A stretch of DNA of 10,512 nt from contig DPRT01000072.1 in NCBI GenBank assembly GCA_003538615.1, positions 23,587 through 34,098 of the forward strand. Direction: 5' to 3'. Below the pieces are notes generated by a model that saw nothing but the letters and a program-made list of their open reading frames with translations, did not search any database and had not been told where the DNA came from. Position 1 is the stretch's first letter. Each line of letters opens with the position of its first letter. Both the position numbers and the translations under genes were made by a program. This DNA comes from Holophagaceae bacterium (GTDB taxonomy: Bacteria > Acidobacteriota > Holophagae > Holophagales > Holophagaceae). Positions 1 to 7,275 of the stretch are shown here, one piece after another.

Positions 1-1012
1 CCACGAGGTCGGCGAAGTCAAGCATGTCGATCTTCTCGAGCTGGCTGGCGGCCCCGTATTCCGGCGTCATCACGTACATGGACAGGTCCACCATGTCGGC
101 GATCTCGCTGTCGCTCTGGCCGATGCCCGCGGTCTCGACGATCACCAGGTCGTAGCCCTCGGCCTTGGCGGCGGCGATGCTGGCCACCAGGGCCTCGCTG
201 GTGGCGCGGTGGGCCGCGCTGCGGGTGGCGAGGCTGCGCATGAAGACGCGGTCGCGCAGTTCCGGATGGTAGAGCGAGTTCATGCGGATGCGGTCGCCCA
301 GGAGGGCGCCGCCGGTCTTGCGCTTGCTGGGGTCCACGCTGAGGACCGCAACGCGTTTCTCCGCGAAATCCACCAGGAAGCGGCGGAGCAGTTCGTCGAT
401 GAGCGAGGACTTGCCAGCACCGCCGGTTCCCGTGATTCCAAGAACAGGCACCTTCTTCGTGGGCTTTTCAGAGGTCCCCGCAGCGCCAAGCTCCATCTCG
501 GTGATCTTGCGGGCCAAGGGCAGCGCTGCGGGTTTGGTGCGCGGATCGAAATCGCAGCGCCCGGCCATGTCGTCGATCATGCCCTGCAGGCCCATGTGGC
601 GGCCGTCCTCGGGGCTGTAGATGCGCGCCACGCCGTAGGCCTCCAGCTCGCGGATCTCCTCCGGCGAGATGACGCCGCCGCCGCCGCCGAAGACCTGGAT
701 GTGCCCGGCGCCCCGCTCACGGAGGAGATCCACCATGTACTTGAAGAACTCGACGTGGCCGCCCTGGTAGCTGGAGAGGGCGATGCCCTGGGCATCCTCC
801 TGGATGGCCGTCTCCACGATGTCCTGCACTGAGCGGTTGTGGCCCAGGTGGATCACCTCGCAGCCCGTGGCCTGGAGGATGCGCCGCATGATGTTGATGC
901 TGGCGTCGTGCCCATCGAAGAGGCTGGCCGCCGTGACGAAGCGCACCTTGTGCCTCGGCGTGTAGCCGTCGGGCGCAAGGGCGGCGGTTTCGGGCGCGGT
1001 AGGCGTGGACAT
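1..1012 (-). CDS. icmF: Fused isobutyryl-CoA mutase IcmF, N-terminal part (cut by left edge)
   Basis: Adenosylcobalamin-dependent mutase fused to its own G-protein chaperone. By family knowledge it interconverts isobutyryl-CoA and n-butyryl-CoA in the cytoplasm. The visible 337 codons hold the first two parts of a protein usually near 1,090 residues. A B12-binding domain spans about residues 22-155: DGHDASIN at 33-40, with His35 the expected lower cobalt ligand, SSYQGG at 80-85, and a glycine run at 109-113. A MeaB-like GTPase starts at about 188: P-loop GTGGAGKSS at 195-203, a switch-like segment [11 protein letters not shown] at 225-235, and [12 protein letters not shown] at 293-304. The substrate-binding mutase barrel lies outside the window. 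I chose the ATG at 1012 because a G-rich Shine-Dalgarno-like run precedes it. An in-frame ATG four codons upstream (1024) is possible. It follows the second TPR gene on the same strand after 73 bp with no clear terminator, so readthrough is possible. Confidence 0.93.
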   Translation of the reverse strand, partial: MSTPTAPETAALAPDGYTPRHKVRFVTAASLFDGHDASINIMRRILQATGCEVIHLGHNRSVQDIVETAIQEDAQGIALSSYQGGHVEFFKYMVDLLRERGAGHIQVFGGGGGVISPEEIRELEAYGVARIYSPEDGRHMGLQGMIDDMAGRCDFDPRTKPAALPLARKITEMELGAAGTSEKPTKKVPVLGITGTGGAGKSSLIDELLRRFLVDFAEKRVAVLSVDPSKRKTGGALLGDRIRMNSLYHPELRDRVFMRSLATRSAAHRATSEALVASIAAAKAEGYDLVIVETAGIGQSDSEIADMVDLSMYVMTPEYGAASQLEKIDMLDFADLV

Positions 1013-1085
1013 GGATCCCCCCATTTGGGCGAAACCCCAGTCTAACGGCCCCTCCTGCTCTTCCGAAGGACCGCTTTGCCTCCAG

Positions 1086-2603
1086 TCAGTCCACGCCCAG
1101 CAGCTCCACGGGGAAGCGGTCCTCCATGAGCTTCTGCCGCTCCCGCAGGTGCTGCACGAGGGCCTTCCACTTGGGCAGGCCGCGCAGGGGCTCCAGCATG
1201 GGACTGCGTTCGTACCACGCCGTGCATCCGAACCCGCGGGCGAAGGCCCGGCCCGCCATGTCCATGGCGCTGGCCCGGTCCCCCATCAGGGCATAGGCTT
1301 CCGCCAACCGCAGGGTGAACTCGCCATCCGGCTCGCGCATGCCGATGCGCTCCTGGTCGTACTCCCGCAGCTTCTTCCAGGCCGCCTCCTTTTCGCCGGC
1401 CAGGACCAGATCGTAGATTTCGCTCAGGCGGAGGATGTTCGGATAGCCATGGGTCCGGGTGGCGGCGGTCCTGAACTCCTGCCGGGCCTGGGCCTGATCC
1501 CCCCGCACCAGGGCCAGGTAGCCCCGGTAGAACGGCAGCACGCCGGAGGTGCTGCGCAGGTGCCCCGGCTGCTCCCGGAGGCTGGCCGCGAACCGCTCCA
1601 ACTCGCCGGTATAGAGACAGGTGATGTCCACCGCCTGCGGCTGGAGGCCGGCGAAGGCGAGCTCGTCCCGCAGATCCATGGCCCGCCGGGAGAGTGCCAG
1701 CAGGCCTGCGCCCCGCGCCGCGTAGGCGATGCCCGTCAGCAGGGTCGGATTGTGGGGCTGGCGCTCCCGCGCCCGCAGCAGCAGGTCGAGGGCTTCGGCC
1801 TGGGCGCCGCTGTCCGTCTTGAGCAGCGACAGCAGGAAGATCCCCCGCGGATGGTCCGGCGCCAGGTTCAGGCCGCGCTGGAGCAGGGACTCCGTGTCCG
1901 ACTGCTCTCGGCGGAAGGCCGCCGGATTGTTGAGCATGCGCCGGTACCGCAGGTTGCCCACGAGGATCCAGCCGCTGGCACAGGTGGGTTCCGCCGCGGC
2001 CGCCGCCTCCGCCAGGGCCATGGCCTCATCCAGGCGCTCGTTCTTCAGGCGCCAGGCGCTGGCCTGGACCAGGTCCCAGAAGCGGGCAGGCTGCCCGGGC
2101 GTCAGCAAGGTGGGGTTGTCCACGCGGATGGCCTGCGGAAACCCCTTCAGGAAATCCCCGAAGGCCTCCGCCGGCCCCGCGGGCCGGGCTTCATGCTGGA
2201 TCCAGGGCGGCGGCACCCCCCTGGCCAGGCGGTCCCCCCACACGTGGCGGTAGGAAAGGGCCAGGGCCTCTCCCTCCCGGGATGGGTCCAGCTGCACCAC
2301 CAGGGTGCGGGGCTTGGCGCACAAGTCCGCGAGATCCCCGGGCATCGCCGTGACGCTGGTGATGGCGGCGCCTCCGAAAACCTCCAACTGGTCCTGCACC
2401 AGGGCCCCGATGGCCCGGCAGGTGGCCAAGTCGAGCTTGCCCGTGCCGTCCGGCGGCTGCGTGATCAGCAGCACCCGGAGGGGGCCATGGAGGCTCCGGG
2501 CGGTCAGCAGCCAGGCCACGCCTCCGCCCGCCCCCAGGATGAGCAGGAAAGGAAGGCCCAAAACCAGGGCCCGGCGCCATAAACGGGGAATCGATTCGAA
2601 CAT
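1086..2603 (-). CDS. Membrane-anchored TPR protein, paralogue B (function unknown)
   Basis: Protein of 505 residues with a short basic N-terminus (RLWRR at 7-11) and one membrane segment at about 12-34, so probably an anchor with the rest outside the cytoplasm. Residues about 42-130 form a small mixed alpha/beta region that may be a worn TolB/CsgG-like domain. Residues about 175-455 are helical and TPR-like: [19 protein letters not shown] at 246-264, [15 protein letters not shown] at 288-302, [12 protein letters not shown] at 358-369, AEAYALMGD at 434-442. The C-terminal block [12 protein letters not shown] (457-468) with PLRGLPKW (472-479) resembles the tail of TPR regions in acidobacterial Ser/Thr kinases and CadC-like regulators. 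No kinase or enzyme motif is present. I chose ATG 2603 because it makes the protein collinear with its neighbour. ATG 2654 would add 17 residues and overlap the upstream gene. It lies 35 bp after its paralogue, probably in one transcript. Confidence 0.85.
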   Translation of the reverse strand: MFESIPRLWRRALVLGLPFLLILGAGGGVAWLLTARSLHGPLRVLLITQPPDGTGKLDLATCRAIGALVQDQLEVFGGAAITSVTAMPGDLADLCAKPRTLVVQLDPSREGEALALSYRHVWGDRLARGVPPPWIQHEARPAGPAEAFGDFLKGFPQAIRVDNPTLLTPGQPARFWDLVQASAWRLKNERLDEAMALAEAAAAAEPTCASGWILVGNLRYRRMLNNPAAFRREQSDTESLLQRGLNLAPDHPRGIFLLSLLKTDSGAQAEALDLLLRARERQPHNPTLLTGIAYAARGAGLLALSRRAMDLRDELAFAGLQPQAVDITCLYTGELERFAASLREQPGHLRSTSGVLPFYRGYLALVRGDQAQARQEFRTAATRTHGYPNILRLSEIYDLVLAGEKEAAWKKLREYDQERIGMREPDGEFTLRLAEAYALMGDRASAMDMAGRAFARGFGCTAWYERSPMLEPLRGLPKWKALVQHLRERQKLMEDRFPVELLGVD

Positions 2604-2638
2604 GGGAAGCTCAAGATTACGGGAATTCGGCCAGCCTG

Positions 2639-4153
2639 CTACAGCCCGAACCATTCAGGCCGGAAGTGCCCCGAAAGCAGGCTCTCCCGTTCTTCCAGGT
2701 GCTGGAGCAGCGAATTCCAGCGCGGTGTGCCCCGGATCGGTCCCAGGAAAGGGCTTTCCCGGTACCAGCGGGTGCAGCCGAACCCCTGGCTGAAGGCGCG
2801 CCCCGCCTGGGCCATCGCCTGGGAGCGCTCCCCCATCAGCGCGAAGGCTTCGGCCATCTTGAAGGTGAATTCACCATCGGGGACGCGAAGCCCCACCCGG
2901 GCCGCGTCAAGGCGGTTCAAGCGCTCCCTGGCAAGGGACATCCGCCCCTCGGCCAGGGCCTCATATACCGCCGCCAGCTGGTCAAACTGCGCGAACCCCC
3001 CCGGAATGGCCTGGGCCTGGGCGAACCAGTAGCGCGCGGAAGTCCGGTCGCCCCGTGCCAGGGCCAGGTAGCCGCGGTAGAACCGCACCACCACGTTGCG
3101 CGGATCCCCCGGGGTCTCCACCAGCCCCGCCTCGAAGCGCCCCGTGTCCCCCCGATAGAGGTACGTGTTTTCCGTGGCGTGGGCCTGCAGTTCGGTGAAC
3201 ATCAGTCCATCGCCCCGGGCCAGGGCCCGGCTGGCGAGGTCCAGCAGCCCGGCGCAGCGGGCCGCATAGGCCACGCCGGTATACAGCGTCGCGTCCTGGG
3301 GGTGGACCCGGAGGCTCCGCCGGAGGACCTCGAGCGCCTCCCGCTGGTCTCCTGCATCGGTCTTCAGCTGGGCCAGCAGGAAGCTCGTCTGGGGGTGGTC
3401 GGGCACCAGGTCCAGGGCCCGGCGGAAGTACCGCTCCGCCTCGGCCTGCCCTTGAGGGTGACCCAGGGGATCGATGAGCAGCAGGCGGTAGAGCAGGTCT
3501 CCCCGGGTCATCCAGGCCAAGGCGCAGCCAGGTTCCGCTTCGGCCACCTGCCGGACCTGCTCCAGCGCCGCTTTCAGGTAGCTGTTCTGGCGGTGGTGGC
3601 TCATCGCTTCCAGCAGGGCCCAGAATGCGCCTGGATCCCGGGGGGTCAGGGCGGCCTGATGCCTCTTGCCCGGAAGCGCCACGGGCAGCGCGTTCCAGAG
3701 GGCCACCAGGGTTTTATCCGGCGCCCCTGCCGGTAGCGTCGCGAGGCTCCAGGCGGCCTCGCCTCCGGTCCGCAGGTCTCCCACCCGGGCCAGGCGATGC
3801 GTGAGTCCAAGGCTGTTCCCCTCGCGCCGGGGCCGGAGTTCCAGCACCAGGGCCCCGGAAGGAAGCCGGGTCAGATGTTCGGGACGCGGGGCGGAGGTCA
3901 GGCGCGTGGTCGCCACGGGCCCCAGGGTCTTCAGATCGTATTCCATGAGGTCCTGGAAGGCCCGCCGCAGATCGGGCGTCAGCCCATCCCCGGGCTCGCC
4001 CGCGCCTTCCACCAGCAGCAGGTGGATGGGGGTTTGACGGGACTGGCGGTGCTGCCACCAGCCGGTTCCCGCCGCCGCCAGGAGCGCCAACAGGCAGCCC
4101 ACCGCCGCCCCCAGAAGGGCTCGCTGGCTGGTGCGGCTGGGAAAGACGCCCAT
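2639..4153 (-). CDS. Membrane-anchored TPR protein, paralogue A (function unknown)
   Basis: Protein of 504 residues, first gene of the leftward group. It has a basic N-terminus, one membrane helix at about 12-32, a small domain at about 43-125 (HLLLVEG at 44-50, [15 protein letters not shown] at 65-79, [12 protein letters not shown] at 101-112), then TPR-like helical repeats at about 175-455. The C-terminal block ([14 protein letters not shown] at 457-470, PIRGTPRW at 472-479) is the same as in the next gene. Over residues 421-489 about 44 of 69 positions are identical to that paralogue. The segment at 43-125 recalls the TolB-like region between kinase and TPR in acidobacterial signalling proteins, but no kinase or DNA-binding domain precedes it. 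I chose ATG 4153. A TTG at 4183, preceded by GAGGT, would add ten residues. A scaffold or envelope-sensing role is a guess. Transcription starts in the short region shared with the divergent protease gene. Confidence 0.85.
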   Translation of the reverse strand: MGVFPSRTSQRALLGAAVGCLLALLAAAGTGWWQHRQSRQTPIHLLLVEGAGEPGDGLTPDLRRAFQDLMEYDLKTLGPVATTRLTSAPRPEHLTRLPSGALVLELRPRREGNSLGLTHRLARVGDLRTGGEAAWSLATLPAGAPDKTLVALWNALPVALPGKRHQAALTPRDPGAFWALLEAMSHHRQNSYLKAALEQVRQVAEAEPGCALAWMTRGDLLYRLLLIDPLGHPQGQAEAERYFRRALDLVPDHPQTSFLLAQLKTDAGDQREALEVLRRSLRVHPQDATLYTGVAYAARCAGLLDLASRALARGDGLMFTELQAHATENTYLYRGDTGRFEAGLVETPGDPRNVVVRFYRGYLALARGDRTSARYWFAQAQAIPGGFAQFDQLAAVYEALAEGRMSLARERLNRLDAARVGLRVPDGEFTFKMAEAFALMGERSQAMAQAGRAFSQGFGCTRWYRESPFLGPIRGTPRWNSLLQHLEERESLLSGHFRPEWFGL

Positions 4154-4249
4154 GGGGTACCTGGATGAAGGGTTGCAGCTCAAGGTACCTCAAGTCGCCG
4201 CCTCCGGCGAACCGGTGCCCTTCGGCGGCATAATCTCAGGGGAGCCACC
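4154..4249. promoter_or_regulatory. Divergent intergenic region between TPR gene and protease gene
   Basis: This 96 bp gap must hold the start signals for the plus-strand protease unless its promoter lies inside the TPR gene, and probably those of the minus-strand TPR genes. Visible elements are a palindrome AGGTACCT at 4183-4190, CTCAAG at 4179-4184 repeated directly at 4189-4194 (10 bp apart), a small hairpin CGCCG-CCTC-CGGCG at 4196-4209, and a Shine-Dalgarno AGGGGAG at 4238-4244 five bases before the protease ATG. I see no convincing sigma-70 -35/-10 pair. The role of the repeats as operator sites is an inference. Confidence 0.4.
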
Positions 4250-5437
4250 ATGACCCGCAGCCCACGAACCCTCTCCCTGCTCCTCGCCGCCACCCTGGCT
4301 CCCGCCCTCTCAGCCCAGGCGCCCGAACGGCCGGCCGCCCCCACGGAAGAGGCCACCATCCAGCGGTTCCGTGCCCACGCGGCACCGCGTCCCGTCGCTC
4401 CCCAGGCGCCCCTCAGCACGGAAGAGCGGAATACCATCCGGCGATTCAAGGAAACCAAATCCAGCGTCGTCTACGTCTCCGCCATCGCGCCGGGGATCGA
4501 TCTCCGCACCCACGACATCACAAAGGTCCCCCAGGGCCAGGGCACGGGCTTCGTGTGGGATGAATGGGGCCACATCGTCACCAACCATCACATCATCACC
4601 GTGGACGAGCAGGGCAAGCGCCTCGGGGATGTGGACGAGGTGGAGATCACCCTGGCCAATGGCAAGACCTACAAGGGGCGCGTCATCGGCTACAGCTTCG
4701 CCTACGACATCGCCGTGCTCCAGGCCTTTGCCCCCCTCCCCGCCATGCGCCCCATCCCCATCGGATCGAGCAGGAATCTGCAGGTGGGCCAGTCCGTGAT
4801 GGCCATCGGCAACCCCTTCGGGCTGGACCACTCCCTCAGCAAGGGCGTCATCTCCGCCCTGGGCCGGGAGATCGGCACGGACTACAGCACGCGCATCACC
4901 GATGCCATCCAGACGGACGCCGCCGTGAACCCGGGGAATTCCGGTGGCCCCCTCCTGGACAGCGGCGGTCGGCTCATCGGCATGAACACCGCCATCGCCG
5001 CCGCCACCGGCGCTTCTGTGGGCATCGGCTTCGCCATCCCCGTGGACACCCTCAACCGCGTGGTGCCGCGCCTGATCGCGCAGCGCTTCCTGGTGCCCGA
5101 GCGCATGGGTTTCGACACCCTGAATGCGGCGGTGGCCCTGAAGACCTTCGGCATCCAGCGGGGCCTCGTGGTTTCCCAGGTGGATCCGGACACCCCGGCG
5201 GGGCAGGCCGGCATCCGGCCCCTGAAGCTGGATGGGCAGGGCGGGATCCTGGCCCTCGGAGACATCCTCCTCGCCTACCAGGGGCGTCCGATCGAAAGCA
5301 ACGGCCAGCTCATGGCCATGCTGGAGCTGGAGCCCCCCGCCGACGAGGTGGTCTTCGATGTCCTGCGGGAGGGCCAGGTCATCCAGGTGAAGCTTCAGCT
5401 CAAGCCCGCGAAGAAGGCTCTGCCCGCCAGCATCTGA
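4250..5437 (+). CDS. htrA: Exported HtrA/Deg-family serine protease with one PDZ domain
   Basis: Protease and chaperone family of the cell envelope that degrades misfolded exported proteins. The 395-residue protein starts with a signal peptide ending ALSA|QAP (cleavage after about residue 22), then a Pro/Ala-rich linker. The trypsin-like domain covers about 67-285 with the full catalytic triad: His114 in TNHHII, Asp153 in YDIAVLQ and Ser231 in NPGNSGGPLL. A single PDZ domain follows (about 300-385: RGLVVSQVDPDTPAGQAGI, then GDILLAYQGRPI). The short insert in the PDZ (PLKLDGQGGI) and the pre-protease motif NTIRRFKETKSSVVYV recall plant and cyanobacterial Deg1 more than E. coli DegP, which has two PDZ domains. 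The ATG is well supported by AGGGGAG five bases upstream and by the signal peptide. It is transcribed away from the TPR genes and ends 6 bp from the stop codon of the converging operon. The symbol denotes the family, not proven orthology. Confidence 0.93.
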   Translation: MTRSPRTLSLLLAATLAPALSAQAPERPAAPTEEATIQRFRAHAAPRPVAPQAPLSTEERNTIRRFKETKSSVVYVSAIAPGIDLRTHDITKVPQGQGTGFVWDEWGHIVTNHHIITVDEQGKRLGDVDEVEITLANGKTYKGRVIGYSFAYDIAVLQAFAPLPAMRPIPIGSSRNLQVGQSVMAIGNPFGLDHSLSKGVISALGREIGTDYSTRITDAIQTDAAVNPGNSGGPLLDSGGRLIGMNTAIAAATGASVGIGFAIPVDTLNRVVPRLIAQRFLVPERMGFDTLNAAVALKTFGIQRGLVVSQVDPDTPAGQAGIRPLKLDGQGGILALGDILLAYQGRPIESNGQLMAMLELEPPADEVVFDVLREGQVIQVKLQLKPAKKALPASI

Positions 5438-5443
5438 TTCCGC

Positions 5444-6487
5444 TCAATGGGCGTGGCGATGGGTGTGCTCTTCCACCGGGGGCGGAGGCGGCACGGCACC
5501 CTTGGCAGGCCGGGCTTTCGGATCGAGGAAGCGCAGGGGCACCTTCAGGGGCTGCTCCAGGTTCGAACAATGGACCACCAGCAGGGCCTCGGCATTCTTC
5601 CCCGTGCGCCGGATCCGCAGCACCTGGCGGCTGCCTTCCGCCACCGGCGCGTCCAGCACCTGGAAGCCCCGGCCCTCGATGTCCGTCTTGAGGATGCGGA
5701 AGGGCTTCCCATCCCGGGAGGTCAGCTCCAGCGCCGCCAGGGTCGTCTTCAGGTCCGTGAACACCACCCGCGAGGGTTCGGGAACCACCGGAAGCACCAC
5801 CCGCCAGTCCAGATACAACGTGAAGAGGGGCTGCTTCGGCGCATTGGTGGCCACCTTCAGCACCTCCAGTCCGGCGCCGACGCCGGGCTTCAGGCGGGCC
5901 GGCCGCAGGGTCACGCGCAGCTCCGCCGCGTCGCCCCCGGGAATCAGCTCCGCATCCAGGTAGGACGGCGGCTCCGAGGCCAGGACCAGCTTCAGGGGAT
6001 CGCCCCCCTCCCGCCGGAACCGGAAGGCCAGCTCTGGGCTTTCGTGTAGCGCCACGTCGCCAAGGCTCTTGCGCGCGGCATCCACCGTCACCTCGGGCCG
6101 CACCGCCATGTCGTAGCGCAGGATGTAGTTGGGCTGGGCGGGATCGTCCGTCCCCAGGCGCACCGCGCCCTTGATGAACCCTTCGAGGCCCGCCGGGTCC
6201 ACCTGCACCCGCAGCATCCGGATCTCTCCGGGCTGCAGGGGCGCCGCCAGCTGGGCCTCGTCCAGGCGCAGGCCGAGAGACAGGTCCAGCACGCGGAAGC
6301 GGAAGGACCGGTCATGGGTGCTCTTGATGCCGAAGACCGCCTCCCGGATCTCCTTGGGGCCCACGCTTCCCAGGTGGACCGGGAAGGGCGTCGTCAATTC
6401 GATGCGGGCGGGGGGCACCACCGCCGGTTTCGCCGCCGGGGCGGGCGCCGGGGCCTGGAGCAGAAGGAGGGCGGGGAGGATGAGCAT
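5444..6487 (-). CDS. Exported protein with three Ig-like (DUF1573/ASH-like) repeats and His-rich tail
   Basis: Unnamed protein of 347 residues. Its N-terminus (MLILPALLLLQAPAPAPAA) looks like a short signal peptide without the usual basic residues, followed by a Pro/Ala linker. Three beta-rich repeats of 85-100 residues follow, at about 28-130, 132-232 and 236-320. The first two share the DUF1573/ASH-like pattern: a beta strand with HLGSVGP or SLGDVAL, a PGE- or AEL-led strand, and LGTDDPAQPNYIL or VATNAPKQPLFTL near the end. The third is shorter and more divergent. The protein ends in a proline run and EEHTHRHAH, which could bind metal. No catalytic motif is visible; such domains usually mediate protein contacts in the envelope. 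AGGA lies a few bases upstream of the ATG. It is the last gene of the operon, 78 bp after the OmpA-like gene, and converges on the protease. The domain call is by pattern only. Confidence 0.8.
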   Translation of the reverse strand: MLILPALLLLQAPAPAPAAKPAVVPPARIELTTPFPVHLGSVGPKEIREAVFGIKSTHDRSFRFRVLDLSLGLRLDEAQLAAPLQPGEIRMLRVQVDPAGLEGFIKGAVRLGTDDPAQPNYILRYDMAVRPEVTVDAARKSLGDVALHESPELAFRFRREGGDPLKLVLASEPPSYLDAELIPGGDAAELRVTLRPARLKPGVGAGLEVLKVATNAPKQPLFTLYLDWRVVLPVVPEPSRVVFTDLKTTLAALELTSRDGKPFRILKTDIEGRGFQVLDAPVAEGSRQVLRIRRTGKNAEALLVVHCSNLEQPLKVPLRFLDPKARPAKGAVPPPPPVEEHTHRHAH

Positions 6488-6538
6488 GGGGTGTCCTGGA
6501 TGGGATCATCCAGTGTGCCGCGGGACGAGGAAGGCGCC

Positions 6539-6565
6539 GAACGGTTAATTATTGTTAAGAGCGCC
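6539..6565 (-). promoter_or_regulatory. AT-rich islet upstream of the Ig-repeat gene (possible promoter)
   Basis: The stretch GTTAATTATTGTTAAG (6544-6559) is the most AT-rich run I noticed in an otherwise GC-rich window, and it sits in the 78 bp gap before the Ig-repeat gene. On the minus strand it offers an AATAAT hexamer as a possible -10 about 60 bp before the ATG, but no good -35 at the proper spacing. GGCGC at 6533-6537 and GCGCC at 6561-6565 flank it as an inverted repeat with a long loop. A separate promoter for the last gene is possible but unproven. Confidence 0.25.
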
Positions 6566-7234
6566 TCAATCCCAGTGCCGGATCCAGGCCGGATCGTATT
6601 TGCCGTCCGCGGTCCTGGGCCCGCCCTCCATGGTCGCGCGCTCGATGCCCAGGCTCCGGAGGGCCGCCTGGAGGGACTCCGCCCGCTGTTTCTGCAGCGC
6701 CGGCTTCAGGGCCTTGGTGGCGGGCACCTGCACCGTCCAGCGGCCTGCGGCGCCCCAGGCCGCCACCCAGGCCCGGAGCTTCTGCAGGCCCGCGGGGCTC
6801 AGATCCGCCCGCTGGGGCAGGAAGAAGAGCAGACCCTCTCGCGGCGGCGCCTCGGGGACCGCCCCAGGGGGAGGCGGGACACGCATGGGATCGGAGTCCA
6901 CCACGGGAAGGGCCGGGAGCCCCGCCAGCTCGTCTCGCCACGCCATGTCCCCCTTCATGGGATATCCCGCCTCCGAGGGTTCGAAGCGCGCCTCCGCCTG
7001 GGCGCCCCGGACCTCGGACACCCGCAGGTGGCCCAGGGGCTTCGGTTCGCCGGAACGGCGGACGGTGAGCCGGTGGCCCACCCGGAGCCCCCGGTCCAGG
7101 CCTCCATCCAGGCGGTAGATCCGGTCAGCCGCCTCATAGGGCGGAAGCCCCTTCCGCTCCACGGCCACGATGCGGAGGGGCGCCTGGGCGCTCAGGGCGC
7201 CGCAGACACAAAGGCACAGGAGGAGGCTTCTCAC
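6566..7234 (-). CDS. Small exported protein with OmpA-like C-terminal region (putative)
   Basis: Protein of 222 residues not recognised as a named family. A signal peptide (MRSLLLCLCVCGALSA, cleavage before Q17) is followed by a beta-rich part at about 20-100 with GGLDRGLRVGHRLTVRR (44-60) and LGHLRVSEVRGAQAEARF (67-84), which resembles the FlgT C-terminal type of fold. After a proline-rich linker (119-131) comes a region at about 134-200: LLFFLPQRADLSPAGLQKL, WTVQVPA, then QRAESLQAALRSLGI (183-197). This last piece matches the OmpA/MotB peptidoglycan-binding pattern (NxxLSxxRAxxVxxxLxxxGI), but the usual peptidoglycan-contact Asp and Arg context is not clear. I chose GTG 7234 because it gives a clean signal peptide and lies next to GAGGGGAGG. 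No in-frame ATG fits. It follows folC by 41 bp in the same operon. An envelope role is likely; the exact function is unknown. Confidence 0.75.
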   Translation of the reverse strand: MRSLLLCLCVCGALSAQAPLRIVAVERKGLPPYEAADRIYRLDGGLDRGLRVGHRLTVRRSGEPKPLGHLRVSEVRGAQAEARFEPSEAGYPMKGDMAWRDELAGLPALPVVDSDPMRVPPPPGAVPEAPPREGLLFFLPQRADLSPAGLQKLRAWVAAWGAAGRWTVQVPATKALKPALQKQRAESLQAALRSLGIERATMEGGPRTADGKYDPAWIRHWD

Positions 7235-7275
7235 CCTCCCCTCATCGACCGCTCCCGCCCTGGACTTTCGCCTCG

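Noticed and set aside
1013..1085. Terminator between the TPR gene and icmF
   Set aside because: No stable stem followed by a T run is visible in the 73 bp gap; only short imperfect pairings around CTTCGGAAG.
2236..2246. CACACGTGGC as a parS-like site
   Set aside because: Only the central CACGTG matches; the flanks of the parS consensus TGTTTCACGTGAAACA are absent, and it lies in coding sequence.
1005..2582. Long plus-strand open frame (525 codons) opposite TPR paralogue B
   Set aside because: It mirrors the codon pattern of the minus-strand gene; its product is Gln/Gly/Pro/Arg-rich with no domain, and the minus-strand protein has a clear paralogue and membrane anchor.
2666..3736. Long plus-strand open frame opposite TPR paralogue A
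   Set aside because: Same kind of antisense shadow in GC-rich DNA, with low-complexity product and no ribosome binding site or family signature.
4229..4234. CATAAT as a -10 box for the protease gene
   Set aside because: A start site seven bases downstream would fall inside the Shine-Dalgarno, and no -35 hexamer lies at the right distance.
4564..5691. Plus-strand frame of 375 codons overlapping the protease gene
   Set aside because: It is rich in His, Arg, Pro and Gly, overlaps a gene with an intact catalytic triad, and runs on into the opposite-strand gene.
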